Of a DNA stretch of 64,000 nucleotides, positions 41,979-52,370 are shown piece by piece. A program made the position numbers and the translations under genes. The number at the start of each line of letters is the position of its first letter. Position 1 is the first letter of the stretch. Origin of the DNA: Cydia pomonella. Lineage: Eukaryota; Arthropoda; Insecta; Lepidoptera; Tortricidae. Under the pieces are notes generated by a model. It was given only the letters and a program-made list of their open reading frames with translations. It did not search any database and had not been told where the DNA came from. Location of the stretch: the NCBI RefSeq assembly GCF_033807575.1, contig NC_084703.1, forward strand, positions 4,340,001 through 4,404,000, in the 5' to 3' direction.

Positions 41979-43262
41979 ACCTTGTGCAACGCATCGATGA
42001 ATATCTCACTCAAGATTTAGAAAAAACCGATTTAGCCGGTGACATTAATGAAAAAACTAAAATCGTTAAAATAGCGAATGAATTGCGTGAAACTTTAAGT
42101 ATTGCTGAAACCAGTGAACAAGTGGAACTAATGAAAGAACTACATGATTTAGTTATAAAACAAACTGAACATGTATCGGGGTTAATAACTGACGTCAGTG
42201 AGCAATCATCAAATGCTACAATCCGTTTATGTAATACTTTAGCTAATGCAATAAATGTATGTCAAAAAGATAATGAAAGACTAGAAGAAATAACCAAGCT
42301 AACTAGGGAAATAAGTAAAAAAATTGAGACGGAATCAGGAGAAAATATTCCTGAAAAAGTATCTAAAGATACGATCCAAGAAGAAGAAGTATGGAAGGAA
42401 TCAGACATAGAGAAAATTGACCAAAGTATTATTGAAGAAAGCCAACAAATGGTCAGTGATGAACATATAACTGACGTTACTGTAGCTAATCTGGAAAACA
42501 AAATCAAAGAATCTAAGGAAGAGATAAAACTAGAAGAAAATGAAATTGCTGAATCTAATGCAGCTGAAATAAGTTTGATGGAGCCACCCATTGAAACACA
42601 TGACGTTGTATCGCCAGAATTTGCATCAGAACAATTGACTGCAACTGTTGATTTGGAAATAAATAAACTTGATCGCGCTGGTGCTAGTGAAAAAGTTATC
42701 ACTGTTGTAGATGACAAGGAACACATCCAGTCAGACGAATCTGCTGAAATAAGCACTTCCTTTATTGAAATAGAGGAAATTACGCCTGAAATAATTGAGG
42801 AAAAAGGACATGTTTTGGCAGAATTACTGAAAGTAGAAACTTTGATGGACAATCAAAAAGAACAGAAAGAAATAACTTCAGTCGAAGTCAAGCAAATCGA
42901 AGACGGCATGCAAGAACTCGGTACTATTTCCACAGTTGAGCCTATTCCAGAAATGCAAGAAGCCATTTCAGCTCCTGTCAATGTGGAAAACGAGAAAGTG
43001 ATAGCTTCTAAAGCTACAGTAATTTCAGAAGTTGCTCCTGATGAAGTACACGATATGAACACTAGAGAAGATAAAAAGCCCCAAACTATTAAGCCTCTAG
43101 AATTAACTGAAACGGGTCTTGAGAAACCTGATATGATAGAAGCCTGCGAAGTTGATACAAGCATTTTGCCAGAACTCAAAGTTGCAGAAGCGACGGAAGA
43201 AACCATACAAGATCTGGAACTAGCTACTGTTGCAGATAGTCAAGCGCTTGCAACGTCCATAG
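41979..43262 (+). CDS. Host gene exon 13: helical module with acidic tail
   Basis: The acceptor is inferred as ACCATTACAG|AC, because it gives the module opening DLVQRIDEYLTQDLEKTD; the donor is CATAG|GTAATA. Phase 1-1, 1,284 bases. The module core contains VKIANELRETLSIAETSEQV and LCNTLANAINVCQKDNERL. The tail is rich in Glu, Ile, Ser and Val. The open frame extends about 75 bases further upstream, which I read as intron. Confidence 0.85.
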
Positions 43263-43632
43263 GTAATATTTACGTGAATCTAAATGTATCGTGACTAATT
43301 TTACTTTTTACAATGTACTTACACTTAAGTTAAACATATAAATATTATTTATTTCTCAAACATGCTCGGAAATGCCCATATTTCGTTAGCAAATCAAACA
43401 AGAAAGTTCCCAATGTCTTTTTAGGGTTCCGTAGCCAAATGGCAAAAAACGGAACCTTTATAGATTCGTCATGTCCGTCTGTCTGTCCGATTATGTCACA
43501 GCCACTTTTTTATAATATTGTTTTAAGAAACCTATGAAAACAAATTAATATATTTACCGCCCTTAACGTTCCTCTTATATAACGTTTGCTACATGTGTTA
43601 AATAATTAAACGATGCATTTTTATTATCTTCC
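43263..43632. other. Intron with a short lepidopteran-type repeat
   Basis: Around 43421-43500 lies TTTAGGGTTCCGTAGCCAAA, then AAACGGAACC and CCGTCTGTCTGTCCG, a motif I remember as frequent in moth genomes. Nothing else is recognised. Confidence 0.5.
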
Positions 43633-44170
43633 CTCACATGTTTGAAAAAGGCCTATACTTATATAGTACATTACTATAGAGGCCGGGAAACGTAGGGTTG
43701 CAGGCCAAGTAGATAGTCGGCTGAGCGTAGCGAAGCCGGATAGAGATACGCGGCCGGCAATCCCGTTTCTCGCTGCGATATGTAGAGTGCTTTTCTCAAA
43801 CTTGCAATTAAAACAAAAAAATTTAGTCAATTTGTTTTTTGGCGACCTCCTCGGCTCGCCACTCTACCAGCGGTAAGTCCGCGCTTCAGCGCGATGCGCC
43901 ACCGCCGTTGCTTAGCAACGAATATGCACAACAAATCACCGTGCTAAGCTAACTGAAGCTAGCTCACGGTTGGATGCCAAGACGTTGTGTCACAGTTTGA
44001 TGTTAAAAAACAAAAGAAGGTTGCTTTACAGTCCTAGGTGTGTAAGGCAGTATGAAATTCCTTTACATATCATCTTCACTGATCGCACCTGATATGTAGT
44101 ATTTCCGGACCTAATTTGACGTAAGTAAGTCATGTCAACATTTCATAGCAAGTTTGAGAAAAATACATTT
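43633..44170. repeat. Foldback element(s) with TTTGAGAAAA ends
   Basis: TCACATGTTTGAAAAAGGCC at the left pairs with GTGCTTTTCTCAAACTTGCA at about 43790-43808. A further copy of the end, GCAAGTTTGAGAAAAATAC, occurs at 44148-44166. The interior contains GGTTGCAGGCCAAGTAGATA and a GC-rich CGCTTCAGCGCGATGCGCC part. Probably one MITE plus a partly related second one. Confidence 0.55.
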
Positions 44171-44275
44171 ATTTATTTAGATGTATGTAACAGGTATGTA
44201 ATAACTATCTCAAAACATTTTCCTACTATCACCTAGCGGTATACTTACTATTCTTATTCCATTAACGACTTTCAG

Positions 44276-44956
44276 AAACACTAGTAACACACTTAGATGA
44301 ATTCATAACCGAAAGTTGTAAGACTGTCGATGTCTTCGTTATGAATAAAGAATTGGAAGAATCTTTATCACTGGCAAGATCATTGGAACATGATCTCAAA
44401 GATAACAATAATAAGGAAGTAGTTAAAGAAATAGATGAACAACAGATCAAGTTATCCATTGAACTAAAAGAGGCGTTAACCCGAATAGAAATTGCTGCAC
44501 TCGAGAATATTGGAGATGTAGTAAATAGAGAGGAATTAATTCAAAAAGTAGCAGAAGTTACTGACGTTTTAAGATCTGATTTGGACGGTATCATTAAAAT
44601 TTCACAAGTAGCTAAACAGGATGCTAAGACAAATGAAAATAATCAAGCGGTGCCTCATACTGAAGAAGAAAGTCAAATATATAAAAAAGAATTTGTGTCT
44701 GAGAGTGCATCTGCAAGAGAAACCGTTACAAGAACAGATCATTCAGTTGATAATGCATTAGAACTGACAGTTGACACTGGTGAGCCCGTAGTAGACGTTT
44801 GTGAAAGCAAAACCAAACCTGAAGAATTGCTTGAAAAGCCAAACGATTCTCAAAGTGAAATTATTCCAGAAAAGTTGGCAGTTATTCATTCAGCTGAATG
44901 GCAAAGGGAAATGGCAAAAGATTCCGAACTCAAGGAAGTAGTTATAGCTAATATCG
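44276..44956 (+). CDS. Host gene exon 14: helical module with acidic tail
   Basis: Acceptor ACGACTTTCAG and donor ATCG|GTAAAT; phase 1-1, 681 bases (227 codons). Opens ETLVTHLDEFITESCKTVDV; the core contains LSLARSLEHDL and SIELKEALTRIEIAALENIG, matching the other modules. The tail is acidic and ends LKEVVIANI. The DIRS element lies in the following intron. Confidence 0.9.
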
Positions 44957-45267
44957 GTAAATCATGTTCTTTATTTAAACATCGCGCTTTTAGAAATAGT
45001 TTTGATATACGCATAAGATGTTTAAATCATTCATATAAATTTATCTCTCTCTTAACAATATAGCACCCAATCTATATCTAAATTACAATTCGACAAAAGC
45101 CATACTAGAGAGAAATTAGTGCAAAAAATGTACCATCATACACTAATAAATTACTAACCATCTATAATTATTTGACAAGATTATGAGTCGAGCACTGCAG
45201 TGTCCTTTAACTTTAAACATGTGTGTAGTTTTTTTTTTACTTTGAACAGCTTAGGTATTCAATTCAC

Positions 45268-45443
45268 TATTATATTTCGTTCGTTTCATTCTTCAGATAT
45301 AACATTTACCAGGTAGTCCTTTAAACCTACAGGCGACTTTTGCACGATATTAAGAGACAGTCAATTGACTATTGAACTGATTTTTAGTTCAGTCATTCCT
45401 TCTCCTACCCTTTCCGTTCGTTCCACCGTTATAGTTGCTCATT
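45268..45443. repeat. DIRS left inverted terminal repeat
   Basis: From about CTATTATATTTCGTTCG to CGTTATAGTTGCTCATT. The complement of 50024-50190, with differences near the tip: CATTCTTCAGATATAAC here against CATTCGAAGATATAAC in the reversed right copy. Confidence 0.9.
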
Positions 45444-45514
45444 CTTTTTTCGTGCACGGCGACGAACGCACGCGCCACTTTAGCTCCTCGGTTACGACAG
45501 TATTACCTACAAAA

Positions 45515-47829
45515 ATGTCGAAGCGCACAGCTAAAGAAAAGTTAAATTATTACCGTGAAAAAATTAAAAGACTTGAAGATCATAAAAGACGATACAGGAT
45601 AATTTATGATTCGTCTTCATCGGAAGATGAAGGTAAGTTTGTTTGTATATTATTTGGTGTTAAGAAGTGATTAAAATGAGCCGACATAGGGATTGACTGC
45701 GAGTCTCTAACTATGATCACATAACCATCGGGGTTGACCGCGAGTCTCCAACGATGTTAATAAGCAGAACAATGCGCGCAGTCTTAAGTAGATGCGCGTT
45801 ACTCTGCGACACAAATATTTTCGCAACCTACCCCCAAGAGAAAATATTTTTCATAAAATGTAATAATCACTTCTTTTTCGTTTTAGATGTTGTAATGGAA
45901 CAAAATCCAGACGGTTCCGTACCGGCTCATGATCCTATTATACAGGAACCACAGTTAAACATCGAAAATCCCGTGCCGGAACATAAAAGTGATGTACCGA
46001 TGCCAGACCATAATAACGGGATCCCTGCACCTGAAAATCAGGCAGATTTACCCTTGTCGCCGGCTCAACCCGAGCTCGATCCGGACATGCTGCTGGCTCT
46101 CGGGGAGTCGACCGAGGCTAGCCCCGAGTATGGCGAAAAAATCCACGACAATTTGACGAAACTTTGGTTACCGTTACTCAAAAAAGGTATGACGAAGGAA
46201 ACCAAAGATAAAATACAAAAAGACTATTTGGTTCCCGACAACTGTCGATTGTTACAGGCACCAAAATTAAACGTGGAAATTTCAGCAGCCGTACCCGATA
46301 TGGTCCGGAACCGAGATAAAAATCTGGCCACAACGCAGCAACAACTCGGCCATGGGATCGCTGCCGTCAACAGGGCCATGGATATACTAATTAAATGTGT
46401 CGATGCCAACGGAATCGAAGCTATGAAACACCTCAGTAACGGCTGCCGCATTCTGTGTGACCTCCATGCGTCATCTACTCAGAGTCGCATAAAACTCATC
46501 ACTCCTAGTCTCGATAAGACGTTCTTGCAAGTTATTCAAGATACAGAACGTGATGATACCCTATTTGGCAATAAATTGGCCGAAAAAATCAAGGCGGCTA
46601 AGACCATTGAAAAACAAGGTCTTCAAATCAAGAAAACGTCCCCAAAAAAATCCACGCCAGCACAGCCGTCGACCAGTCGAGCGTCATACTCGGGAAACTG
46701 GTCAGCGCACCCTCGTTACGCGTCGAACAGGGGGGGGGCGGAGAGGTGCTCGCAGGCAGACGAATTACACCCGTCGGACGTTTCCAGCTCCACAAGCGGC
46801 CAAGACATCTCCCGCGACCAAGACACGTGCCCATGCACCGTAACGCAGGTACATGCCGGCCGAATAAGTCATTATTATAACTGTTGGCTAAAAATAACAT
46901 CGAACGACATGGTTTTGGACTGGGTCAGACATGGCTTCTCAATCCCATTTAACTCAGACGTAAAACAAACATTTGTTCCGTCAAACACGCTTGAACAAAA
47001 TGAAGTCGCTGATATGAAATTAGCTATACAAAAGCTGTTAGATTTAGGAGCCATATCTGAGTGCCCTAAGGTCAAAAACCAATGTATATCTAAGATTTTT
47101 CTTGCCCCAAAACCTAACGGAGGAAAGCGTTTTATCCTAAATTTAAGAGGTCACAATAAATTTATTACTCCCTGTCATTTTAAGATGGAGGATTATCGCA
47201 CGGCCTCAAAACTCATTCCTCAAAATGGTTTTTTAGCCACAATAGATTTGACAGAAGCATATCTGCTTATACCTATAAATATAAATGACAGAAAGTACTT
47301 GAGATTTCAATTTAATAATCTGACATATGAATTTACATCCATGCAATATGGCTTATCTGTAGCCCCTAGAGTATTCACAAAGATAATTAAAGAAGTGATG
47401 TCTAATTTGAGATCGCGAGGTCTCAAATCTGTCATTTATTTGGACGACATTCTATGCATAGGAGATTCTTTTCAAGAATGTCTTAATAACGTTAAGGAAA
47501 CCTTAAAGCTATTGCAATGTCTAGGATTTGTTATCAATTACGACAAGAGTTCCTTACATCCAGAACAGACTTGTAAATTTTTAGGGTTTAACTTTTATAC
47601 CCAAAATTTAACCATTGCCTTACCCGAATATAAACGAAACAAAATTGCACAATTAGCTCGTAAATTTCTAGGGCTCCCTAAATGTACCATTCGGGAGTTC
47701 TCACAACTCATCGGAGTTTTAGTGTCAGCCTGTCCCGCTGTAAAATATGGTTGGGTTTATACAAAAAACTTCGAAAGGCAAAAATATCTCGAGTTATTAA
47801 AAATAACGATAATTTTGAAGCTAAAATGA
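45515..47829 (+). CDS. DIRS gag-like protein and reverse transcriptase, with intron
   Basis: Exon 1 is 45515-45632, starting MSKRTAKEKLNYYREKIKRL and ending SSSSEDE. The donor is GAAG|GTAAGT and the acceptor CGTTTTAG|ATG, so exon 2 runs from 45887 in phase 1. The protein then has a gag-like acidic Pro-rich part and a helical part (DMVRNRDKNLATTQQQLGHG), a basic low-complexity stretch, and a reverse transcriptase with FILNLRGHNKFI, ATIDLTEAYLLIPI and the catalytic YLDD at about 47438-47449. The frame ends at 47829 shortly after the RT thumb, whereas RNase H continues in the -1 frame. Confidence 0.88.
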
Positions 47830-48746
47830 AACCTTCTAGTACCATACTGGACGATCTTAACTGGTGGTTAAATAATATTAGTTCATCAAATAATTACATG
47901 AGATATCCTAATTTTCAACTCGAAATTTACAGTGACGCATCCAACTCAGGTTGGGGTGCGGTTTGTGGGAAAAATAAGATTAATGGCACGTGGGAATCTT
48001 CAGAGCGAGATTCTCATATTAATTATTTAGAATTACTGGCTGTCTACCTCGGATTAAAGAGCTTTGCTAAAAATATTACTAATTGTGCAATTTTGTTGCG
48101 GGTTGATAACACGACCGCTATAAGTTATATAAATCGCATGGGGGGCATACAGTTTCCACACCTAAACGATTTGTCTCGTACAATTTGGCAATGGTGCGAG
48201 AAGCGAAATATATTGATCTTTGCATCATATATAAATACAAAAGAAAATATTGCGGATCCAGAGTCTAGAAAAATAGTTAACCCTGACACCGAATGGGAAC
48301 TTTCGGACAGAGCGTTTGAATCTATAGTACACCGGTTTGGTAAACCAACAATAGACTTATTTGCTTCTCGTTCCAATGCCAATTGCCAAAATTTTGTGTC
48401 ATGGAAATGCGACCCAGATGCGATAGCGGTCGACGCATTTACAATTAACTGGAGTAAAAAATATTTTTACGCCTTTCCCCCTTTTTCGTTAATTTTAAAA
48501 TGCCTTAGAAAGATCGTAGACGATCAAGCAAATGGAATATTAGTGTTTCCTTTTTGGCCATCGCAACCGTGGTTCCCCCTATTGCAGAGCCTTCTTAGTT
48601 CGGAGATAATGTTTCTCAACCCGAATAAAAACTTGCTTCATTCCCATTACAGGGACTGCCATCCCCTACACAAGGGGCTTACCCTGGGGGTCGCGAAGCT
48701 CTGCAACAGTCCTTCAGTCGAAGAGGCTCCCCACCAGAGGCTATAA
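47806..48746 (+). CDS. DIRS RNase H and methyltransferase-like domain
   Basis: Continues the RT protein in the -1 frame from the TTATTAAAAATAACG region at about 47796-47810; homology starts with NNDNFEAKM. RNase H shows YSDASNSGWGAVCG and HINYLELLAVYLGL, with NTKENIADPESR later. The next part, PTIDLFASRSNANCQNFVSW to WPSQPWFPLL, matches the Dam-like methyltransferase domain carried by DIRS elements. The stop is at 48744-48746. The disconnection from RT is either a one-base loss in an A run or a frameshift event. Confidence 0.88.
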
Positions 48747-48751
48747 CACTG

Positions 48752-49675
48752 ATGTTGGCATCACTCTCCGTCAAAACAATACAACAATATGAAGTTACAT
48801 ATAAGCTCTGGTGGCAATTTTGCGCCGTTAATTCTATTGAAATTTTCAATCCCCCAAAATCGACAATATTGTCTTTTTTAACAGAACAATTTAACAAAAA
48901 TTGTGCATACGGCACACTGAATAGTCACCGTTCAGCCTTATCCTTGTTATTGGGAGACAGTGTCGGTTCGGACGATTGCGTGAAACGCCTTCTTAAAGGG
49001 GCGTACAAACAAAGACCGAACGGTCCCAAGTATAACCATACATGGGACCCTCAGGTTGTTTTAAACCGTGTCTCTCACTGGTATCCAAATACAAGTATAA
49101 GCCTGGAACTATTGTCGAAAAAATTAGTTACATTACTGGCCATATGCACAGCGCATAGGGTTCAAACATTATCGCTTATAAAAATCGAAAATATTGTTAT
49201 TACCACAAACGGTGTCAAAGTTGGAATCACGGACATAATTAAAACATCAGCTGTCGGGCGAGAGCAACCGATCCTCTTCCTCCCATATTTTAAAGATAAT
49301 GTTTCTATATGCCCTGCTACAACTCTCAGAGATTATATTTTTGTAACAAAAAATAAGAGAGTTGATAGCATAGGACATTTGTTATTGACATACAAGACTC
49401 CACATAGACCTGCAACTTCTCAAACCATCAGCAGATGGATTAAAAATGTTTTGTCGGAAAGTGGCATTGACATGACAGTGTTTAGCGCGCACAGTGTGCG
49501 CCACGCCGCCACGTCGGCCGCGAGCCGCGCCGGGGTCAGCGTCGACACTATCCGCCGCACAGCAGGCTGGACATCGGCGTCTACGTCGTTTGCGCGGTTC
49601 TATAATAGGCCACTATCGGATGAAGGACTCTTTGCGAAATCTGTTTGCTTGCCGAATACAAGTGACAATCCTTAG
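48752..49675 (+). CDS. DIRS tyrosine recombinase
   Basis: 307 residues, starting MLASLSVKTIQQYEVTYKLW, a few bases after the RNase H stop and in another frame. The N-terminal core-binding-like part contains WWQFCAVNS. Catalytic motifs are an Arg in TAHRVQTLSLI, the HxxR motif in SAHSVRHAATSAASRAG, and the tyrosine in FARFYNRP near the C-terminus. These are the Arg-His-x-x-Arg-Tyr residues of lambda-type recombinases, which insert the circular DNA without a target duplication. No lesion is visible. Confidence 0.92.
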   Translation: MLASLSVKTIQQYEVTYKLWWQFCAVNSIEIFNPPKSTILSFLTEQFNKNCAYGTLNSHRSALSLLLGDSVGSDDCVKRLLKGAYKQRPNGPKYNHTWDPQVVLNRVSHWYPNTSISLELLSKKLVTLLAICTAHRVQTLSLIKIENIVITTNGVKVGITDIIKTSAVGREQPILFLPYFKDNVSICPATTLRDYIFVTKNKRVDSIGHLLLTYKTPHRPATSQTISRWIKNVLSESGIDMTVFSAHSVRHAATSAASRAGVSVDTIRRTAGWTSASTSFARFYNRPLSDEGLFAKSVCLPNTSDNP

Positions 49676-49849
49676 ATAATAAGATTATCGATCATAATTA
49701 AATGATTTTTTGATTATATGAACAATTGTTAATATTAGATGACTGACCAATAAGGTCACCTCAAAGAAGAAAAGAAATATATTGATTTCGTGTCCTTATA
49801 CCTATAGTTTCATTCCACCTTAAGCAAAACTTTAAGACTCTAAACATCT

Positions 49850-49967
49850 ACCTGGTAAATGTTATATCTGAAGAATGAAACGAACGAAATATAATAGATG
49901 ATCAAACGAACTTCTCGAGCGAAGTTCGATCACTATTATATGAGTCGTTTCATTCGAAGATATAATA
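49850..49967. repeat. DIRS internal complementary region
   Basis: The first part, ACCTGGTAAATGTTATATCT to about 49897, is the complement of the left terminus (45268-45314). The second part, starting ATAGATGATCAAACGAACTT, is the complement of the right terminus (to 50236). It thus spells the joined ends of the circle and serves as template for restoring terminal sequence, as in DIRS1. Confidence 0.9.
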
Positions 49968-50023
49968 ACCCTCCCTCCCTAATACGACCCCAAATTTTAA
50001 AGTTTTGCGTTTTCTCTAAAGAT

Positions 50024-50236
50024 AATGAGCAACTATAACGGTGGAACGAACGGAAAGGGTAGGAGAAGGAATGACTGAACTAAAAATCAGTTCAATAGTC
50101 AATTGACTGTCTCTTAATATCGTGCAAAAGTCGCCTGTAGGTTTAAAGGACTACCTGGTAAATGTTATATCTTCGAATGAAACGACTCATATAATAGTGA
50201 TCGAACTTCGCTCGAGAAGTTCGTTTGATCATCTAT
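50024..50236. repeat. DIRS right inverted terminal repeat and terminal extension
   Basis: From AATGAGCAACTATAACGG to the TCATATAATAG region it complements the left repeat. About 40 bases beyond, a near-palindrome GATCGAACTTCGCTCGAGAA followed by GTTCGTTTGATC extends past the part shared with the left side. This asymmetry is known for DIRS termini. Confidence 0.88.
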
Positions 50237-50261
50237 TCTAAACATTGCGAAATCATACATA

Positions 50262-50741
50262 TACAGGGTGACTTTAGCCATTGGACAAACCCTGAAATCC
50301 CACGTAGGGTTACTTCTCAGGAGTGCTCTGACTTTAAAATTTTTTTGATTAGAACAAAAGATATAAATATAAATTTTTCTAACAAAAGTTATTTGCAATA
50401 ATCGACAACAAAAAGAAACAAACATCTTTGGCAGTTTTTTTGACAATTTGTTCGAAATATTTGATAATGATGACATTTTTCAAAGGTCAGAAGTTTATTA
50501 GTGTCATAAATAAAAAAAGATAATCAAAAAGGTCGAAGAAGGTTCCACACTATTTTTTGAGGATATTACCTTACACCTTAGTTACTAACACATACAGGCT
50601 GCTTCAAAGTAAAAAATGGTTATTTGTTAATTTCTTCGAAACTGCTATACCGGTTGTTATGATACTTTGTACACTGGTTCTAAATACCCTAATGCATATG
50701 TACATTTCGGCTATGTCCAATGGCTAGGGACACACTGTATA
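50262..50741. mobile_element. Foldback element with mariner-like TA ends
   Basis: Ends TACAGGGTGACTTTAGCCAT and ATGGCTAGGGACACACTGTA are inverted, with a further TTGGACA / TGTCCAA match. The element is about 480 bp and has TA at both borders, as in Tc1/mariner insertions. The interior is AT-rich and non-coding. Confidence 0.7.
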
Positions 50742-50888
50742 GAATTAACCACAAAAATATTCACATAATAAACTTTATTACTACTTTTGAGAAGTTTTTA
50801 AACCCATCGATCTTAACCCACCTGCTGCGTATTACTAAGTTTTATCACTGTAATATATATGTTTACAGTTGTACACGATTATTTTCAG

Positions 50889-51758
50889 AAACGTTTATGG
50901 AACACATTAACGAGTATGTGTCTGAAAATATGTCAGACATATTACGAACATTATCTAATATTGTACAAAGCGAGGCGATGACACAATCCATAACAATAGC
51001 TAAAGAAGTGCAGAAAAATTTCCAAAATTTTGAAAATATTCAAGATTTTGATAAGAAAACTGTAGAAAATATAGAACTTCTTGAAAAATTCCAAAATGCA
51101 TTAGTAGTTTTACAAGTTTACACGAATGATGCCACAGAAGATCTCAAATCGAATCTTGGAGAGGGTTTATCTGATTTGGCTAAATTAACAACACACCTCA
51201 GTGCTGATTTAGAATCACTAGTATTTCAAGCCAAATTAGTTTTATCTAAATCAATAACAAACAATGCTACCGAAACGCTTGTAGTAGACAAATTTTCAGG
51301 AGAAACTACTTCAAAAGATTCCACTGAAAATCAAACTTCTAAAGACATTCATCAGTCTGGTAAGGTAGATGAAAAAAACATATTGGAACAATTTAATTCT
51401 CAAGATCAACCCATATCTGATCAACCCGTACTGGAAGCGACCAACATTTCTGAAAATACGCCTACTGCAAGTGAAGCGGAAAGCATAGATGAAGTAGCAT
51501 CACTAGAACTATTGACAACATCAGTAAGTGAAGCAACCGAAAGACTGGCGGCCATACTGACACAATCAATCAGAGACGAAGAATTACAAAAACACCAAGA
51601 TCAATACGAAACCCAGCCAATTGAAAGTATAGAACGTGTGAAAGACACAAATCTTAGTCCGATTACCTATCAAGTCCAGGAAGAAAATGTAAACCCCGCA
51701 ATAAAGATGGAGGATATGAAAGATGAAACAACTGAAAATAAAATGAAAATGCCAATTG
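50889..51758 (+). CDS. Host gene exon 15: helical module with acidic tail
   Basis: Acceptor GATTATTTTCAG and donor ATTG|GTAAAT; phase 1-1, 870 bases (290 codons), the same length as exon 12. Opens ETFMEHINEYVSENMSDILR; the core includes SITIAKEVQKNF and LLEKFQNALVVLQVYTNDAT. The tail is Glu/Ser/Thr-rich (ATNISENTPTASEAESIDEV) and ends KMPIG, very like the KPIG that ends exon 16. Confidence 0.9.
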
Positions 51759-52370
51759 GTAAATTGTTTTTCATGACATCGTCATTCTTAACATACTAAA
51801 GAATTCATAGGGTGTGAGTTATTTCTGAAGCAGCTTTAATTCCACATGGACTTACAAAACTCATGAACTCATTGCTTAGATAAACCATTAATACATTTAT
51901 TGTGTTGAATTGCAGTTGCAAAAGATTGGTTTGACTACTTGAAGCGAACCTAGGTTTAATTTATACATGACCTTGACGCCTTGTGTATCTTGGCCACAAG
52001 GGGTCTATTTCCCTAACATACTTAGTTCCAATATAAAAAGAGTACCTATCAATCCTAGTGTTTTTCTCTCTCTTTTATCCTCTATCCTTTGACCTGTTTA
52101 TTCACTTGTATATGTTTTTTGTCACGGCTCGTGGAGTGATAAAAAGTTGTAAATTTTACCGTAAAAGAAACAAACTTGGCGAAGTTAACCTTTTCATTTT
52201 AAATTTGTAGCACGTAATTTTCAAACTTCTTATTGTATCAAGATCGGATATTAATTTATAATATAACTGTCATCATCATGCATTGATAATGTTCCTACTA
52301 ATAAACTTTAGCAATATTTTTCACGTTATGATTATTTTAAATTAAATACATTGTTTGATTGTAATTTCAG
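51759..52370. other. Intron, nothing recognised
   Basis: AT-rich, with no repeat or gene identified. Confidence 0.5.

Larger units (their letters stand above)
45268..50236 (+). mobile_element. DIRS-type tyrosine-recombinase retrotransposon
   Basis: About 4.97 kb. It has inverted rather than direct terminal repeats, an internal complementary region near the right end, and no target duplication. It encodes a gag-like/RT protein, RNase H with a methyltransferase-like domain, and a tyrosine recombinase. This is the DIRS1 layout: reverse transcription through a circle that recombinase reinserts. The exact ends are uncertain by a few bases because the terminal repeats are imperfect. It lies in the sense orientation in the intron between host exons 14 and 15. 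Confidence 0.93.

Noticed and set aside
47790..47810. Programmed -1 frameshift site in DIRS
   Set aside because: No X-XXY-YYZ heptamer in the zero frame; loss of one A is simpler.
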